The notes under the pieces are model-generated. The model was not told where the DNA came from. It was given only the letters and a program-made list of their open reading frames with translations, and did no database searches. The translations under genes and the position numbers were made by a program. A DNA stretch of 64,000 bases. It comes from CAVOXO01 sp963700425 (lineage in GTDB: Bacteria > Actinomycetota > Acidimicrobiia > Acidimicrobiales > Microtrichaceae). Positions within the stretch are counted from its first letter, which is position 1; each line of letters begins with the position of its first letter. The DNA is taken from assembly GCA_963700425.1 (NCBI GenBank), contig CAVOXO010000001.1, positions 1,364,001 through 1,428,000 on the forward strand, read 5' to 3'. Shown here in pieces: positions 51,411-60,844 of the stretch.

Positions 51411-52054
51411 GAGTCCAGCTCCACGAGGGCGTCGACCGCCACCGGCCGGCCGGCCGAGATGATGAGCGGGTTGAGATCGACCGAGATCACGTCGGGCCGG
51501 TCGACCGCCACGGCGTTGAGGGCGACCAGGACGTCGACCACCTCGTTGCGATCGACCGCCGGCTCACCTCGGAATGCATCGAGGAGCGCCTGATGACGCA
51601 GCTGGTCCAACATGTCGTGGCCGTCATCGCGGCCGGCGGGCACGAGGCGGACGGCCACGTCGCCGAGAGCTTCGGCCATGATGCCTCCGATGCCCACCAT
51701 GAGGGTGGGTCCGAACGCGGGATCGCGCGAGATCCCGCAGATCAGCTCTCTCGATCCTGTCACCATCGGGGCGATGAGCACCGAGACCTCGCCGTCCTCG
51801 GGAGTGGCCTCGCCGAGCAGCGCGTCCACTGCCGCTGCCACGGCATGATCGCCGGCCAGCCCCAGTCGCACCAGACCCCGCTCGGTCTTGTGGGCGATCG
51901 TGGCACCGCAGAGCTTCGCGACGACCGGGTAGCCGACGCGTCGGGCGACCTCGACGGCGGCGGCGGCATCGGTCACCTGGGCGTCGGGGGCGAAGGGAAT
52001 CCCATACGGGCTCAACATCTCCTTGGATGCGGCTTCGGAGAGCAGTCGGGGCAT
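51407..52054 (-). CDS. ADP-forming acyl-CoA synthetase beta subunit (ATP-grasp)
   Basis: ATP-grasp subunit of 215 residues, the partner of the downstream alpha gene (ATGA overlap). Features: LLSEAASKEMLSPYGIPF, VGYPVVAKLCGATIAHKTE (nucleotide-binding Lys), LIAPMVTGSRELICGISRDPAFGPTLMVGIGG, and ISVDLNPLIIS at the end. Such enzymes interconvert acyl-CoA plus ADP/Pi and free acid plus ATP; acyl specificity is unknown. Divergent from the hypothetical gene at 52146. Confidence 0.9.
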   Translation of the reverse strand: MPRLLSEAASKEMLSPYGIPFAPDAQVTDAAAAVEVARRVGYPVVAKLCGATIAHKTERGLVRLGLAGDHAVAAAVDALLGEATPEDGEVSVLIAPMVTGSRELICGISRDPAFGPTLMVGIGGIMAEALGDVAVRLVPAGRDDGHDMLDQLRHQALLDAFRGEPAVDRNEVVDVLVALNAVAVDRPDVISVDLNPLIISAGRPVAVDALVELDS

Positions 52055-52145
52055 CCGGCCACACTAGGAGCCCGGCTCGGCCGCGTTGCGCCGCCGGCCC
52101 GACCGGAGGCCGGGCTCGCAGACACGGCTTGGTACCGTGCCCCTC

Positions 52146-52532
52146 ATGCAGATCCTCTCGGCTCTCTTCGCGGACGCGATCGACCTCCGTCAGGTCCCCG
52201 GACCCTCGACACGGATCGATATCACGGGAATCCAGTTCTCGGCGGTGGCCCCCGAGCCGCTGCCTCTCGTGTGGGCACCGCACCTCGTGGTGATCGTCGC
52301 CTGTGGTAGCGACGAATCCCCCGACGCGGTACTCGAGGTGGTCTTCCGCCGTGGCGACGAACAGATCGCACGCAACGTCCAGCCGGTGCAGGTCGAGCCG
52401 GGGCGGTTCGGATACCGACTGGTTCGGGCTGAGCTGGAGTTCGACGAGTACGGGTCGATCGAAGCCCACTGCCGTATGGACGCGGGACCCGTCACCATCG
52501 TTCCGTACACGCTCCTCGCTCCCGAGGCGTGA
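52146..52532 (+). CDS. Conserved hypothetical beta-sandwich-like protein
   Basis: Soluble 128-residue protein. I do not recognise a named family with confidence; predicted strands alternate throughout (RIDITGIQFSAVAPEPLPL, ELEFDEYGSIEAHCRMD, VTIVPYTLLAP), suggesting a small beta-sandwich similar to the DUF6941-type proteins of actinomycetes. ATG 52146 is preferred to the upstream in-frame ATG 52086, which adds a basic, unlike stretch. Its stop overlaps the GTG of the FIST gene (GTGA). Confidence 0.7.
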   Translation: MQILSALFADAIDLRQVPGPSTRIDITGIQFSAVAPEPLPLVWAPHLVVIVACGSDESPDAVLEVVFRRGDEQIARNVQPVQVEPGRFGYRLVRAELEFDEYGSIEAHCRMDAGPVTIVPYTLLAPEA

Positions 52533-53710
52533 ACGGCGGCGTGAAGGCCGTCTCCGCCATCAGCGAGCATCCGCTGGCGACCCAGGCCGTCGGGGAGGTC
52601 GTCGGTGAGGTTCTCGAGGCGATGGGGACGCCCCCCGACGTCGCGGTTCTGTTCGTGTCGGGGGCGCACCGGGGGACCATCGAGGACATCGCCCGCGCGG
52701 TCAGGCGACTGGTCAATCCCCGGGTCCTCGTGGGGGCGTGTGACGTCGCAGTGATCGGCAGCTCGGCGGAGACCTCTGCGGTCCCGGCCGTCGCTCTGTG
52801 GGCCGTCTCGTTCGGCGTCGACGTGACGGCGGTGCGTCTCCAGGCCACTCCGCTCGGTGACACGGTTGCCATCAGCGGGGGCGGGGAACTGGCCGGGTCG
52901 GAGGGGACCCTGGTGGTGATGGCCGAAGGAACCTCGTTCCCGATGGGGGTCTTCCTCGACGAGGTCAGCCGGATCGCCCCCGACCTGGCGGCCGCGGGCG
53001 GCGTGGCGTCGATCGCGACTCCCTCTCCCCTGATGTTGCTGGACGACGAGATCTTCGACGACGGCGCGGTCGGGGTACTCCTCCCGCCGAGTGTGCTGAC
53101 CCAGACGGTGTCGGTGCAGGCGACCCGTCCCTTCGGCGACCCGCTGACGGTCACGCGGTCGCACGGAAACGTGGTGTACGAGCTTGCCGGGCGACAGGCT
53201 CTCGAGGTGCTCAACGCCCAGATCGACGCGCTCGACGAAGCGGACCGGATCCTCCTGGGGAGGGGGCTGCACGTGGGGCTCGCCATCGACGAACACCGGG
53301 AGCATCTGGGCCCCGGCGATTTTCTGGTGAGACGGGTCCTCGGTGCCGACCGTCGGCAGGGTGCGCTGCAGTTCGGGGAGTCGACCGAGGTGGGCCGCAC
53401 CGTTCAGTTCCACCTCCGCGATCCCCGCTGGGCCAGCCGTTCGCTGGTGGAGGCCCTCGGTGACACCGGTGCGGTCGGTGCCCTGGTGTTCTCTGCGGCC
53501 GAGAGAGGAGCGTCCCTCTTCGGGATCGCCGGTCACGATGCGGCAGCCGTCGCCGACGCGACGCCGGCGATGTCGGGCATGGTCTGTGGGGGCGAGATCG
53601 CTCGGCTCGGTGGGGTGAATCGGGTCGACGAGGCGTCGGTGTCGGTGTTCCTCGTCACCGGCGTGAACGGGGCCACGGACCCTGGAAGTGGCGTGGGTCG
53701 ACGCGGCTAG
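52529..53710 (+). CDS. FIST N/C-domain protein
   Basis: Protein of 393 residues with a FIST N-terminal domain (PDVAVLFVSGAHRGTIEDIARAV, VLVGACDVAVIGSSAE) and a FIST C-terminal domain at about 230-375 (GALVFSAAERGASLFG). FIST proteins are thought to bind small ligands such as amino acids and act in sensing. No signalling domain is fused here. GTG 52529 is coupled to the upstream hypothetical gene. 33 bp separate it from transketolase. Confidence 0.85.
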   Translation: MNGGVKAVSAISEHPLATQAVGEVVGEVLEAMGTPPDVAVLFVSGAHRGTIEDIARAVRRLVNPRVLVGACDVAVIGSSAETSAVPAVALWAVSFGVDVTAVRLQATPLGDTVAISGGGELAGSEGTLVVMAEGTSFPMGVFLDEVSRIAPDLAAAGGVASIATPSPLMLLDDEIFDDGAVGVLLPPSVLTQTVSVQATRPFGDPLTVTRSHGNVVYELAGRQALEVLNAQIDALDEADRILLGRGLHVGLAIDEHREHLGPGDFLVRRVLGADRRQGALQFGESTEVGRTVQFHLRDPRWASRSLVEALGDTGAVGALVFSAAERGASLFGIAGHDAAAVADATPAMSGMVCGGEIARLGGVNRVDEASVSVFLVTGVNGATDPGSGVGRRG

Positions 53711-53743
53711 GCTCCCTGCGGTTGTCGACCAAGGCAGGGATGC

Positions 53744-55717
53744 GTGGGGAACGAGGGTGCCGTGACCGGGATCGAGCGGCAGGGAATCAACGTGATCAGG
53801 GGCCTGGCGATGGACGGCCCGGCGGCAGCCAACTCGGGACACCAGGGAACCGCCATGGCGTTGGCTCCCCTTGCCCACGTGCTGTGGACCCGGATCATGT
53901 CATACGACGCGTCGGACCCCGGCTGGCTCGATCGGGACCGTTTCGTGCTCTCTGCAGGGCACACGTCGATTCTGCAGTACTCGATGCTCCATCTCACGGG
54001 TTACGCCGTCAGCCTGGATGATCTCCGGGACTTCCGTCAGTGGGGGTCGGCGACGCCGGGTCACCCCGAGGTCGGCCATACGCCGGGCGTGGAGGTGACC
54101 ACCGGTCCCCTGGGCCAGGGACTCGCCAATTCGGTCGGCATGGCGATGGCCGAGGCGTCGATGCGGACCCGATTCGGTTCGGACGCGGTGGATCATCGCA
54201 TCTGGTGCATCGCAGGAGACGGCGATCTCTCCGAAGGGGTGAGCCACGAAGCCGCCTCTCTTGCGGGCCATCTCGGTCTCGGCCGCCTCACCGTCGTCTA
54301 CGACGACAACCGGATCACGATCGATGGGCCGACCGAGTTGGCGCTCTCCGACGATGCGGGTGCGCGATTCGAGGCCTACGGTTGGAACGTGATCCGAGCC
54401 GGAGAGATCGGCGAGGATCTCGACGCTCTCGAGGCCGCGCTCCTCGACGCCGCATCGGTCGAGGATCGGCCGTCGTTGGTCATCGTGAGAACGCACATCG
54501 GATTCCCGTCGCCGACCCACGTCGATTCCCCGGCCGCGCACGGGCTCGCGTTCTCTGCCGCCGACATCTCCGAGACCAAGGCCGTTCTGGGAATCCCCGA
54601 TGAACCGTTCTGGGTGCCCGACGACGTGGTCGAGTACTACCGAGCCGCGGGCGATGCGGGTCGGGAGCGCCGACTCGAGTGGGAGAAGTCGCTCGACGGG
54701 GTCCTCGGTGACCGACGGGCCGAGTGGGAGGCGTCGTGGGATGCCGAGGTCCTGCCGGGATTCGAGGATGCGCTGCCCCGTTTCGCCGAGGGAGACTCCG
54801 TCGCGACGCGAAGCGCCCTCGCCAAGGCGCTCTCGGCGGTCTGTCCGACGGTCCCCGGCCTCGTGGCAGGCGGCGCCGACCTGACGGGTAACACCGGAAC
54901 GGCGCTGAGCGGCCAGGCGGTTCTCGGGCCGGCCGATCCCGCCGGCCGACAGATCCATTTCGGAGTACGCGAACACGCCATGGCGGCCGTGATGAACGGG
55001 ATGGCTCTGCACGGTGGCCTGATCCCCGTCGGAGGGACGTTCCTCGTGTTCAGCGATTACATGCGCCCCGCGGTTCGGCTCGCTGCCCTGATGGGTACCA
55101 AGGTGATCTTCGCCTGGTCGCACGACTCGGTGGGTGTGGGCGAGGACGGCCCGACCCACCAGCCGGTGGAACACGTGGCCGCCCTGAGGGCGATTCCCGA
55201 TCTGACGGTGCTCAGGCCGGCCGATGCCAATGAGACCGTCGATGCCCTGAGGGTGGCGCTGATGTCCGACGGGCCGACGGCACTGATCCTCAGTCGACAG
55301 AACCTGCCGGTCCTGGAGGGCACGTCGACCGCGGGGGTGATGCGCGGCGGCTATGTCCTGGTCGACCAGGAGAACCCTGCGGCGACCCTCATCTCCACCG
55401 GCTCGGAGGTGTCGGTCGCGGTCGACGCGTCCCGGCGGCTCACCGCGGAGGGTATCGCCACCCGGGTCGTCTCCCTGCCGTCGTGGGAGCTCTTCGAGTC
55501 CCAGGGAGTCGAGTATCGAGATGAGGTACTGGGTGACGCTCCGCGGGTCGCCATCGAGGCCCAGGTCACTTTCGGGTGGCACCGGTGGGCCGACGAGGTG
55601 ATCGGGATCGACCGATTCGGTGCGTCCGCACCGGGGCCCGAGGTCATGGATCGTCTCGGCATCTCGTCGGACAACGCAGTGGCGACGGTCCGTCGCCTGC
55701 TCGACGGCCGAGAATGA
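53744..55717 (+). CDS. tkt: Transketolase
   Basis: Thiamine-diphosphate enzyme of the pentose phosphate pathway, 657 residues, normal length. TPP-domain motif GDGDLSEGVSHEAASLAGHLGLGRLTVVYDDN; substrate His regions ANSGHQGTAM and TPGHPEVGHTPGVEVTTGPLGQG; pyrimidine domain FGVREHAMAAVMNG with the catalytic Glu and HDSVGVGEDGPTHQP; C-terminal domain STGSEVSVAVDAS. GTG 53744 is taken; a GTG at 53762 (VTGIERQG) is also possible. It is followed after 43 bp by transaldolase, so the non-oxidative branch is one unit. Confidence 0.96.
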   Translation: MGNEGAVTGIERQGINVIRGLAMDGPAAANSGHQGTAMALAPLAHVLWTRIMSYDASDPGWLDRDRFVLSAGHTSILQYSMLHLTGYAVSLDDLRDFRQWGSATPGHPEVGHTPGVEVTTGPLGQGLANSVGMAMAEASMRTRFGSDAVDHRIWCIAGDGDLSEGVSHEAASLAGHLGLGRLTVVYDDNRITIDGPTELALSDDAGARFEAYGWNVIRAGEIGEDLDALEAALLDAASVEDRPSLVIVRTHIGFPSPTHVDSPAAHGLAFSAADISETKAVLGIPDEPFWVPDDVVEYYRAAGDAGRERRLEWEKSLDGVLGDRRAEWEASWDAEVLPGFEDALPRFAEGDSVATRSALAKALSAVCPTVPGLVAGGADLTGNTGTALSGQAVLGPADPAGRQIHFGVREHAMAAVMNGMALHGGLIPVGGTFLVFSDYMRPAVRLAALMGTKVIFAWSHDSVGVGEDGPTHQPVEHVAALRAIPDLTVLRPADANETVDALRVALMSDGPTALILSRQNLPVLEGTSTAGVMRGGYVLVDQENPAATLISTGSEVSVAVDASRRLTAEGIATRVVSLPSWELFESQGVEYRDEVLGDAPRVAIEAQVTFGWHRWADEVIGIDRFGASAPGPEVMDRLGISSDNAVATVRRLLDGRE

Positions 55718-55760
55718 CCCGGCCGGACCGCTCCCACCGATCCCTACGAGGAGACCACAC

Positions 55761-56864
55761 GTGTCACGCCTGATCGAGCTGTACGAGAATGCCGGGCAGT
55801 CGCCCTGGCTCGACAATCTGAAACGTGAATGGCTCCAGTCGGGCGAGATCGCCCGCTGGGTCGATCGCGGGGTGCGCGGTATCACGTCGAATCCCTCGAT
55901 CTTCCAGAAGGCCATCGAGTCCTCCGAGGCCTATGACGAACAGTTCCGTTCGCTCATCGAATCGGGTCGTTCCGTCGAGGAGGCTTACTGGGAGCTGGTG
56001 ATCAGCGATATCGAAGAGGCGCTCGCGGTGCTCCGGCCCGTCTTCGACTCCTCCGACGGCGTCGATGGTTTCGTGTCGGTGGAGGTGGCGCCATCGCTGG
56101 CCAACGACACCGACGGCACCGCGTCGGCGGCCCGGGACCTGTCGAATCGCATAGCGGCCCCGAATCTCTTCGTGAAGATCCCTGCGACGGTGCCGGGTCT
56201 CGACGCGATTCGGACGATGATCTCCGAGGGCCGGTCCATCAATGTGACCCTCATCTTCTCGCTCGATCGATACCGCGGGGTCATGGAGGCCTACGTCGCC
56301 GGTCTGGAGGATCGGGTCGCGGCCGGTGTCGAGGATCTCTCCGGCGTGAGTTCGGTGGCGTCGTTCTTCATCTCGCGCGTGGACACCGAGGTCGATGCTC
56401 GCCTCGACTCGGTGGGCACGCCGGCGGCGGCGCAACTGAAGGGTCGCGCCGCGGTGGCTCAGGCGCAGTTGGCCTACGACGCGTTCGAAGAGACGTTCGC
56501 CGGGCCTCGATGGGACGCGCTCGCCGCCAGAGGTGCTCGCCCGCAGCGCCCCTTGTGGGCGTCGACGTCGACGAAGAACCCCTCCTACCCCGACACGCTC
56601 TACGTCGATTCTCTGATCGGGCCCGACTCGGTCAACACGCTTCCGGATCCGACGCTCGTGGCGTTCGAGGACCACGGCACGGTTCGTCGCACCATCGACG
56701 AGAACGTGGACAAGGCACGACAGGACTGGTCCGAGCTGGGCGACATCGTCGATCTCGACGACGTCGCAGAGGTGCTCGAAAAGCAGGGTGTCGCGGCCTT
56801 CGCGTCGGCGTTCGACGAGCTGTTGTCCGTGCTGGAGAGTTCTGCGCAACGCCTGAGCGCCTAG
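55761..56864 (+). CDS. tal: Transaldolase
   Basis: Transfers dihydroxyacetone between sugar phosphates through a lysine Schiff base; 367 residues. Features: GVRGITSNPSIFQKAI, EVAPSLANDT, the active-site Lys in NLFVKIPATVPGL, NVTLIFSLDRYR, and RPLWASTSTKNPSYPDTLYV. GTG 55761 is preceded by CGAGGAGACC, which fixes the start 141 bp inside the longer open frame. Typical TalB-like length for actinomycetes; no glucose-6-phosphate isomerase is fused. Confidence 0.95.
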   Translation: MSRLIELYENAGQSPWLDNLKREWLQSGEIARWVDRGVRGITSNPSIFQKAIESSEAYDEQFRSLIESGRSVEEAYWELVISDIEEALAVLRPVFDSSDGVDGFVSVEVAPSLANDTDGTASAARDLSNRIAAPNLFVKIPATVPGLDAIRTMISEGRSINVTLIFSLDRYRGVMEAYVAGLEDRVAAGVEDLSGVSSVASFFISRVDTEVDARLDSVGTPAAAQLKGRAAVAQAQLAYDAFEETFAGPRWDALAARGARPQRPLWASTSTKNPSYPDTLYVDSLIGPDSVNTLPDPTLVAFEDHGTVRRTIDENVDKARQDWSELGDIVDLDDVAEVLEKQGVAAFASAFDELLSVLESSAQRLSA

Positions 56865-56895
56865 TGGTGGCCGTGTCCGGTGGCGTGCGGTAGTC

Positions 56896-56913
56896 AGTTC
56901 TGGAAAACGAACT
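56896..56913. promoter_or_regulatory. Inverted repeat upstream of HxlR gene
   Basis: AGTTC and GAACT arms (5 bp) flank an 8-bp TGGAAAAC-type spacer, ending 11 bp before the regulator ATG at 56925. HxlR regulators often bind inverted repeats over their own promoter, so this is a candidate autoregulatory site. Confidence 0.45.
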
Positions 56914-56924
56914 AACCTGGGGCC

Positions 56925-57410
56925 ATGACCCCGGCAGCAGCCCACACCGAGCACGCGGATCCCCCACCGTGTTCGATCGAGCGCTCGCTCGACGTGCTCG
57001 GCGATCGTTGGACCATCCTCATCCTCCGCGATGCCTTCCGGGGCATCCGTCGCTTCGAGGACTTCCGCCGTGACCTCGACATCGCGCGGCCGGTGCTCGC
57101 CGACCGCCTGCGAAAGCTCGTCGACAGCGGAGTGATGCGCAAGGTCCGCTACCTCGACCATCCTCCCCGTTTCGAGTATCGGCTGACGGCGATGGGACGC
57201 GAACTGTCGCCGGCTCTCGTCGCTCTGATGCGGTGGGGTGACCGCTGGATGTCGGGAGGCGAACCGCCGACCGTTCTGTTCCACCAACCGTGCGGCCATG
57301 AGCTCGAGCAGGGGTACTGGTGCCCTTCGTGCCGGCAGACGTTCACGCCGACCGACATCGCCAGCAGGCCAGGTCCGGGGGCCGCTCCGTCCTTCGAGAG
57401 AGCACGATGA
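56925..57410 (+). CDS. HxlR-family winged-helix regulator with C-terminal cysteine motif
   Basis: DNA-binding regulator of 161 residues. HxlR signature: CSIERSLDVLGDRWTILILRDAF, then a winged helix (FEDFRRDLDIARPVLADRLRKLVDSG, YRLTAMGREL). After the domain, HQPCGHELEQ and YWCPSC form a small Cys/His cluster that could bind metal or sense redox state. Its stop overlaps fbiC ATG (ATGA), a striking coupling to F420 synthesis. HxlR members in other bacteria sense aldehydes or disulfide stress; what this one senses is unknown. Confidence 0.88.
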   Translation: MTPAAAHTEHADPPPCSIERSLDVLGDRWTILILRDAFRGIRRFEDFRRDLDIARPVLADRLRKLVDSGVMRKVRYLDHPPRFEYRLTAMGRELSPALVALMRWGDRWMSGGEPPTVLFHQPCGHELEQGYWCPSCRQTFTPTDIASRPGPGAAPSFERAR

Positions 57411-59710
57411 CCGACATCGGTGACCTGTCCCCCACGGACATCACCTCCCTCGCCTGCGCACGCCGCGACGAGCGGGCCGGGACGAGGATCACCTATTCAC
57501 CCAAGGTGTTCATCCCGCTGACCAAGCTGTGTCAGGACCGTTGCGGGTACTGCACCTTCGCCCAACCGCCGGCCCGACTGGACGCTCCGTATCTCACGCC
57601 CGATCAGGTGGTGGCGACGGCCAGGGCGGGAGCGGCCGTCGGCGTCCACGAAGCCCTCTTCACGCTCGGGGAACGGCCCGAGTTGCGCTATCCGGTGGCA
57701 CAGGAGTGGCTCGACGCCCACGGCTACGCGTCGACGATCGACTATCTCGTCGCCATGTGTGAACTCGTCGTGTCGGAGACGGGGCTCCTTCCCCATGCCA
57801 ACGCGGGAGCGCTCGACGAGGAGGAGTTGTCTGCGCTCCGGCGGGTCACGGCCTCGCAGGGAATGATGCTCGAATCGCTCAACGGCAATCTGGAGGCGCA
57901 TCGAGGTTCCCCCGACAAGACACCCCGGCGCCGCCTCGCAACCCTCGAAGCCGCAGGTCGTGCGACGGTGCCGTTCACCACCGGGGTACTCGTCGGCATC
58001 GGCGAGAATCGCGACGACCGCATCGAGGCCCTCGAGGCGATCGCCGAGTCGCACGCCAGGTGGGGGCACGTCCAAGAGGTCATCATCCAGAACTTCCTCC
58101 CGAAGGAGGGAACGACGATGTGGCGTTCGGCGCCGTGCCCCGACGACGAGTTCCTCGAGGCCATTTCGCTGGCCCGGGTGATCCTGCCGCTCGACGTGGC
58201 GGTGCAGGCTCCGCCGAACCTGTCGGACGATCCGCGACGCCTCCTCGCGGCCGGCATCGACGACTGGGGTGGCGTGTCGCCGGTCACCGTCGACCACGTC
58301 AATCCCGAACGGCCGTGGCCACACCTCGATCGGCTCAGGGCGATCACCGAGTCCCAGGGCTTCGAACTGGCGCCTCGACTCACCGTCTACCCCCGGGTGG
58401 TCGACGACCCGGAGCGCTGGCTGCATCCCGACATGAGGTTCCCGGTGATGGACCGGTCCGACGCCGAGAACCTGGCGCGTGACCGCGACGTGGCGACCGA
58501 TGAACCCGACGCCGTCGTGTGGTACTCGGGGGCCGACGCGACTCCTCCCCTGCTCATCGATCCGATGTCCCCTCCGTCGCGACGGAGCGGAGCGTCGGGT
58601 CGAGGACCGGTGGGCGAGGTGCTCGACGCCGTCGTGTCAGGAGTGGAGCTGGGAGAGGACGAGATCGTGACCCTGTTCTCGGCCCGGGGTCGTGAGGTCG
58701 ACGAGGTCGCCGAGGTCGCCGACGACCTGCGCCGGGCGGCCGTCGGCGACACCGTGACATGGGTCGCCAACCGCAACATCAACTACACCAACGTCTGCAC
58801 GTTCAAGTGCCGGTTCTGTGGATTCTCGAAGGGTCCGCTGTCGCTGAACCTGCGGGGCGCCCCCTACCTGTTGACGCTCGACGACATCACCCGGCGCGCC
58901 GTCGAGGCCGTCGACATGGGAGCAACCGAGGTGTGTCTCCAGGGCGGCATACACCCCGACTTCGACGGTGACTACTACATCGACGTCGCCCGTGCGGTGC
59001 ACGAGGCCGCCCCCGACCTCCACATCCACGGGTTCACCGCTCTCGAGGTCACGGAGGGCGCCAAGAGGCTCGGCGAACCGCTCGAGTCCTATCTGCGCCG
59101 ACTGGCCGAGGCCGGGCTGCGCACACTGCCCGGAACGGCCGCGGAGATCCTCGACGACGAGGTTCGCAGAATCCTGTGCCCGGACAAGATCGACACCGCC
59201 GAGTGGCTGGAGGCCCATCGGACCGCGCACTCGGTGGGTCTGCGGTCGAACGTGACGATCATGTTCGGCAGCATCGAATCGCCCAGGAGCTGGGCCCGCC
59301 ACCTCCTGGTCACGAGGGCTCTACAGGCCGAGACGGGTGGGTTCACGGAGTTCGTCGCCCTTCCCTTCGTCCACATGGCGGCGCCCATCTATCTCCAGAA
59401 GCGATCCAGACGAGGCCCCACCTTCCGTGAGGTCGTGTTGATGCACGCCGTGGCCCGGATCGTCTACGACGGGCACATCGACAACATCCAGGCGTCGTGG
59501 GTGAAGCTCGGAATGCCCGGCGTCGCCCAGCTTCTCCGGGCCGGGGTCAACGATCTCGGCGGAACGCTCATCGACGAGAACATCAGTCGGGCGGCGGGAG
59601 CAGCTCACGGCCAGATGGCGACGCTCGCCGACTTCGAGGCCCTCGTCGAACCGCTGGGGCGCACTCTGAAGCAGCGGACGACGCTGTACCAGGTGACCGA
59701 CCACGCCTGA
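57407..59710 (+). CDS. fbiC: F420 synthase FbiC (CofG-CofH fusion)
   Basis: Makes the FO chromophore of coenzyme F420 from tyrosine and a ribityl pyrimidine; 767 residues with two radical-SAM domains. CofG part: CQDRCGYCTF cluster near residue 43, then FTLGERPELRYP and LPHANAGALDEEEL. CofH part: CTFKCRFCGF near residue 462, then EVCLQGGIHPDFDGDYYI and SNVTIMFGSIES. The fused form is typical of actinobacteria. ATG 57407 lies in the HxlR stop, so the larger open frame from 57320 is not used. Supplies F420 for the LLM-type enzyme at 4.7 kb. Confidence 0.96.
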   Translation: MTDIGDLSPTDITSLACARRDERAGTRITYSPKVFIPLTKLCQDRCGYCTFAQPPARLDAPYLTPDQVVATARAGAAVGVHEALFTLGERPELRYPVAQEWLDAHGYASTIDYLVAMCELVVSETGLLPHANAGALDEEELSALRRVTASQGMMLESLNGNLEAHRGSPDKTPRRRLATLEAAGRATVPFTTGVLVGIGENRDDRIEALEAIAESHARWGHVQEVIIQNFLPKEGTTMWRSAPCPDDEFLEAISLARVILPLDVAVQAPPNLSDDPRRLLAAGIDDWGGVSPVTVDHVNPERPWPHLDRLRAITESQGFELAPRLTVYPRVVDDPERWLHPDMRFPVMDRSDAENLARDRDVATDEPDAVVWYSGADATPPLLIDPMSPPSRRSGASGRGPVGEVLDAVVSGVELGEDEIVTLFSARGREVDEVAEVADDLRRAAVGDTVTWVANRNINYTNVCTFKCRFCGFSKGPLSLNLRGAPYLLTLDDITRRAVEAVDMGATEVCLQGGIHPDFDGDYYIDVARAVHEAAPDLHIHGFTALEVTEGAKRLGEPLESYLRRLAEAGLRTLPGTAAEILDDEVRRILCPDKIDTAEWLEAHRTAHSVGLRSNVTIMFGSIESPRSWARHLLVTRALQAETGGFTEFVALPFVHMAAPIYLQKRSRRGPTFREVVLMHAVARIVYDGHIDNIQASWVKLGMPGVAQLLRAGVNDLGGTLIDENISRAAGAAHGQMATLADFEALVEPLGRTLKQRTTLYQVTDHA

Positions 59711-59757
59711 GCTGCGGTGCCGACCCCCGCCCGAACGGCGGTAGGTTGTGAGCCCCC

Positions 59758-60777
59758 ATGGCCTATCGACCCCGCACCGGCGATTCCGACCTCGACGAGA
59801 GGGTGACGTCACTCGTCGCCGCCGCAGACGTCGGCGGCAACGCCGACCTGATCACCGAGATGCTCGGAAACGTCGTCCGCCTCGGTCGATCCGACCACGA
59901 TCGCGGCGACATGAAGATCGCGAACGCTGCGGTCCGCGAGATGCGCCGATCGTTCGCCGCATTCGATCCGTATCGCGACCGCCCCAAGTGCTCGATCTTC
60001 GGTTCCGCACGCACGACTCCGGACGAGCCGGCCTACCGCAAGGCCGTCGAGATGGGCAGATCACTGGCGGCTCACGACTGGATGGTCATCACCGGAGGGG
60101 GTCCGGGCATCATGACCGCCGGAGTCGAGGGGGCGGGAACCGACAACTCCTTCGGGGTGACGATCCGGCTGCCGTTCGAGTCGATGGAAGGCGGTGGGAT
60201 CGTCCCGGAGGAGCGGATGGTGCGATTCCGCTACTTCTTCACTCGCAAGCTCACCTTCATGAAGGAGTCATCCGCCTACGTCGTCTTCCCGGGTGGTTTC
60301 GGCACGATGGACGAGACGTTCGAGTTGTTGACCCTCATCCAGACCGGCAAGGAGTACCCGGCGCCCGTCGTTCTCTTCGAGCCCGACGGCGACGACTACT
60401 GGCGCCACTGGGCCGGCTTCGTCGAGGCGGAGCTGATCGAGGCGGGCCTCGTCTCGCCCCCGGACCTCGACCTGGTCAAGATCACGTCGTCGATCGACGA
60501 CGCCATGGACTTCATCTCGGGCTTCTACGACATCTACCACTCGATGCGCTATGTCGATGGTCGCCTGGTCATCCGACTGCAGCGCCCGCTCCCCGAACGT
60601 CGGCTCGAAGAACTGACGTCGGAATTCTCCGACATCATCGCCGAGGGGACGATCGAGTCGGTCCCCACGTCGGCGACCGAGATCGCCGATGAGGATGCCG
60701 TGGACAGACCCCGGATCGCGATGTGGTTCGACAACCACCACTTCGCACGGCTGCACCAGTTGATCAGGGCGCTCTGA
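59758..60777 (+). CDS. LOG-family (lysine decarboxylase-like fold) protein
   Basis: Rossmann-fold protein of 339 residues in the LOG/TIGR00730 superfamily. The nucleotide-binding GGGPGIMTAGVEGA and the defining PGGFGTMDE motif are both present. LOG enzymes hydrolyse nucleoside 5'-monophosphates, making cytokinin-type free bases in plants and actinomycetes; larger members like this may differ. 47 bp after fbiC, so perhaps one transcript. It has no decarboxylase activity despite the old family name. Confidence 0.88.
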   Translation: MAYRPRTGDSDLDERVTSLVAAADVGGNADLITEMLGNVVRLGRSDHDRGDMKIANAAVREMRRSFAAFDPYRDRPKCSIFGSARTTPDEPAYRKAVEMGRSLAAHDWMVITGGGPGIMTAGVEGAGTDNSFGVTIRLPFESMEGGGIVPEERMVRFRYFFTRKLTFMKESSAYVVFPGGFGTMDETFELLTLIQTGKEYPAPVVLFEPDGDDYWRHWAGFVEAELIEAGLVSPPDLDLVKITSSIDDAMDFISGFYDIYHSMRYVDGRLVIRLQRPLPERRLEELTSEFSDIIAEGTIESVPTSATEIADEDAVDRPRIAMWFDNHHFARLHQLIRAL

Positions 60778-60844
60778 GCGTTCGAACGCCCCTCGGCGAC
60801 GACCAGACGCCCACCTGAGCCCCGTCCGCTATCTTGTCGACCCC

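Noticed and set aside
53900..55915. 671-codon minus-strand frame
   Set aside because: Antisense shadow of transketolase.
55764..57299. 511-codon minus-strand frame
   Set aside because: Antisense to transaldolase and HxlR genes; no family features.
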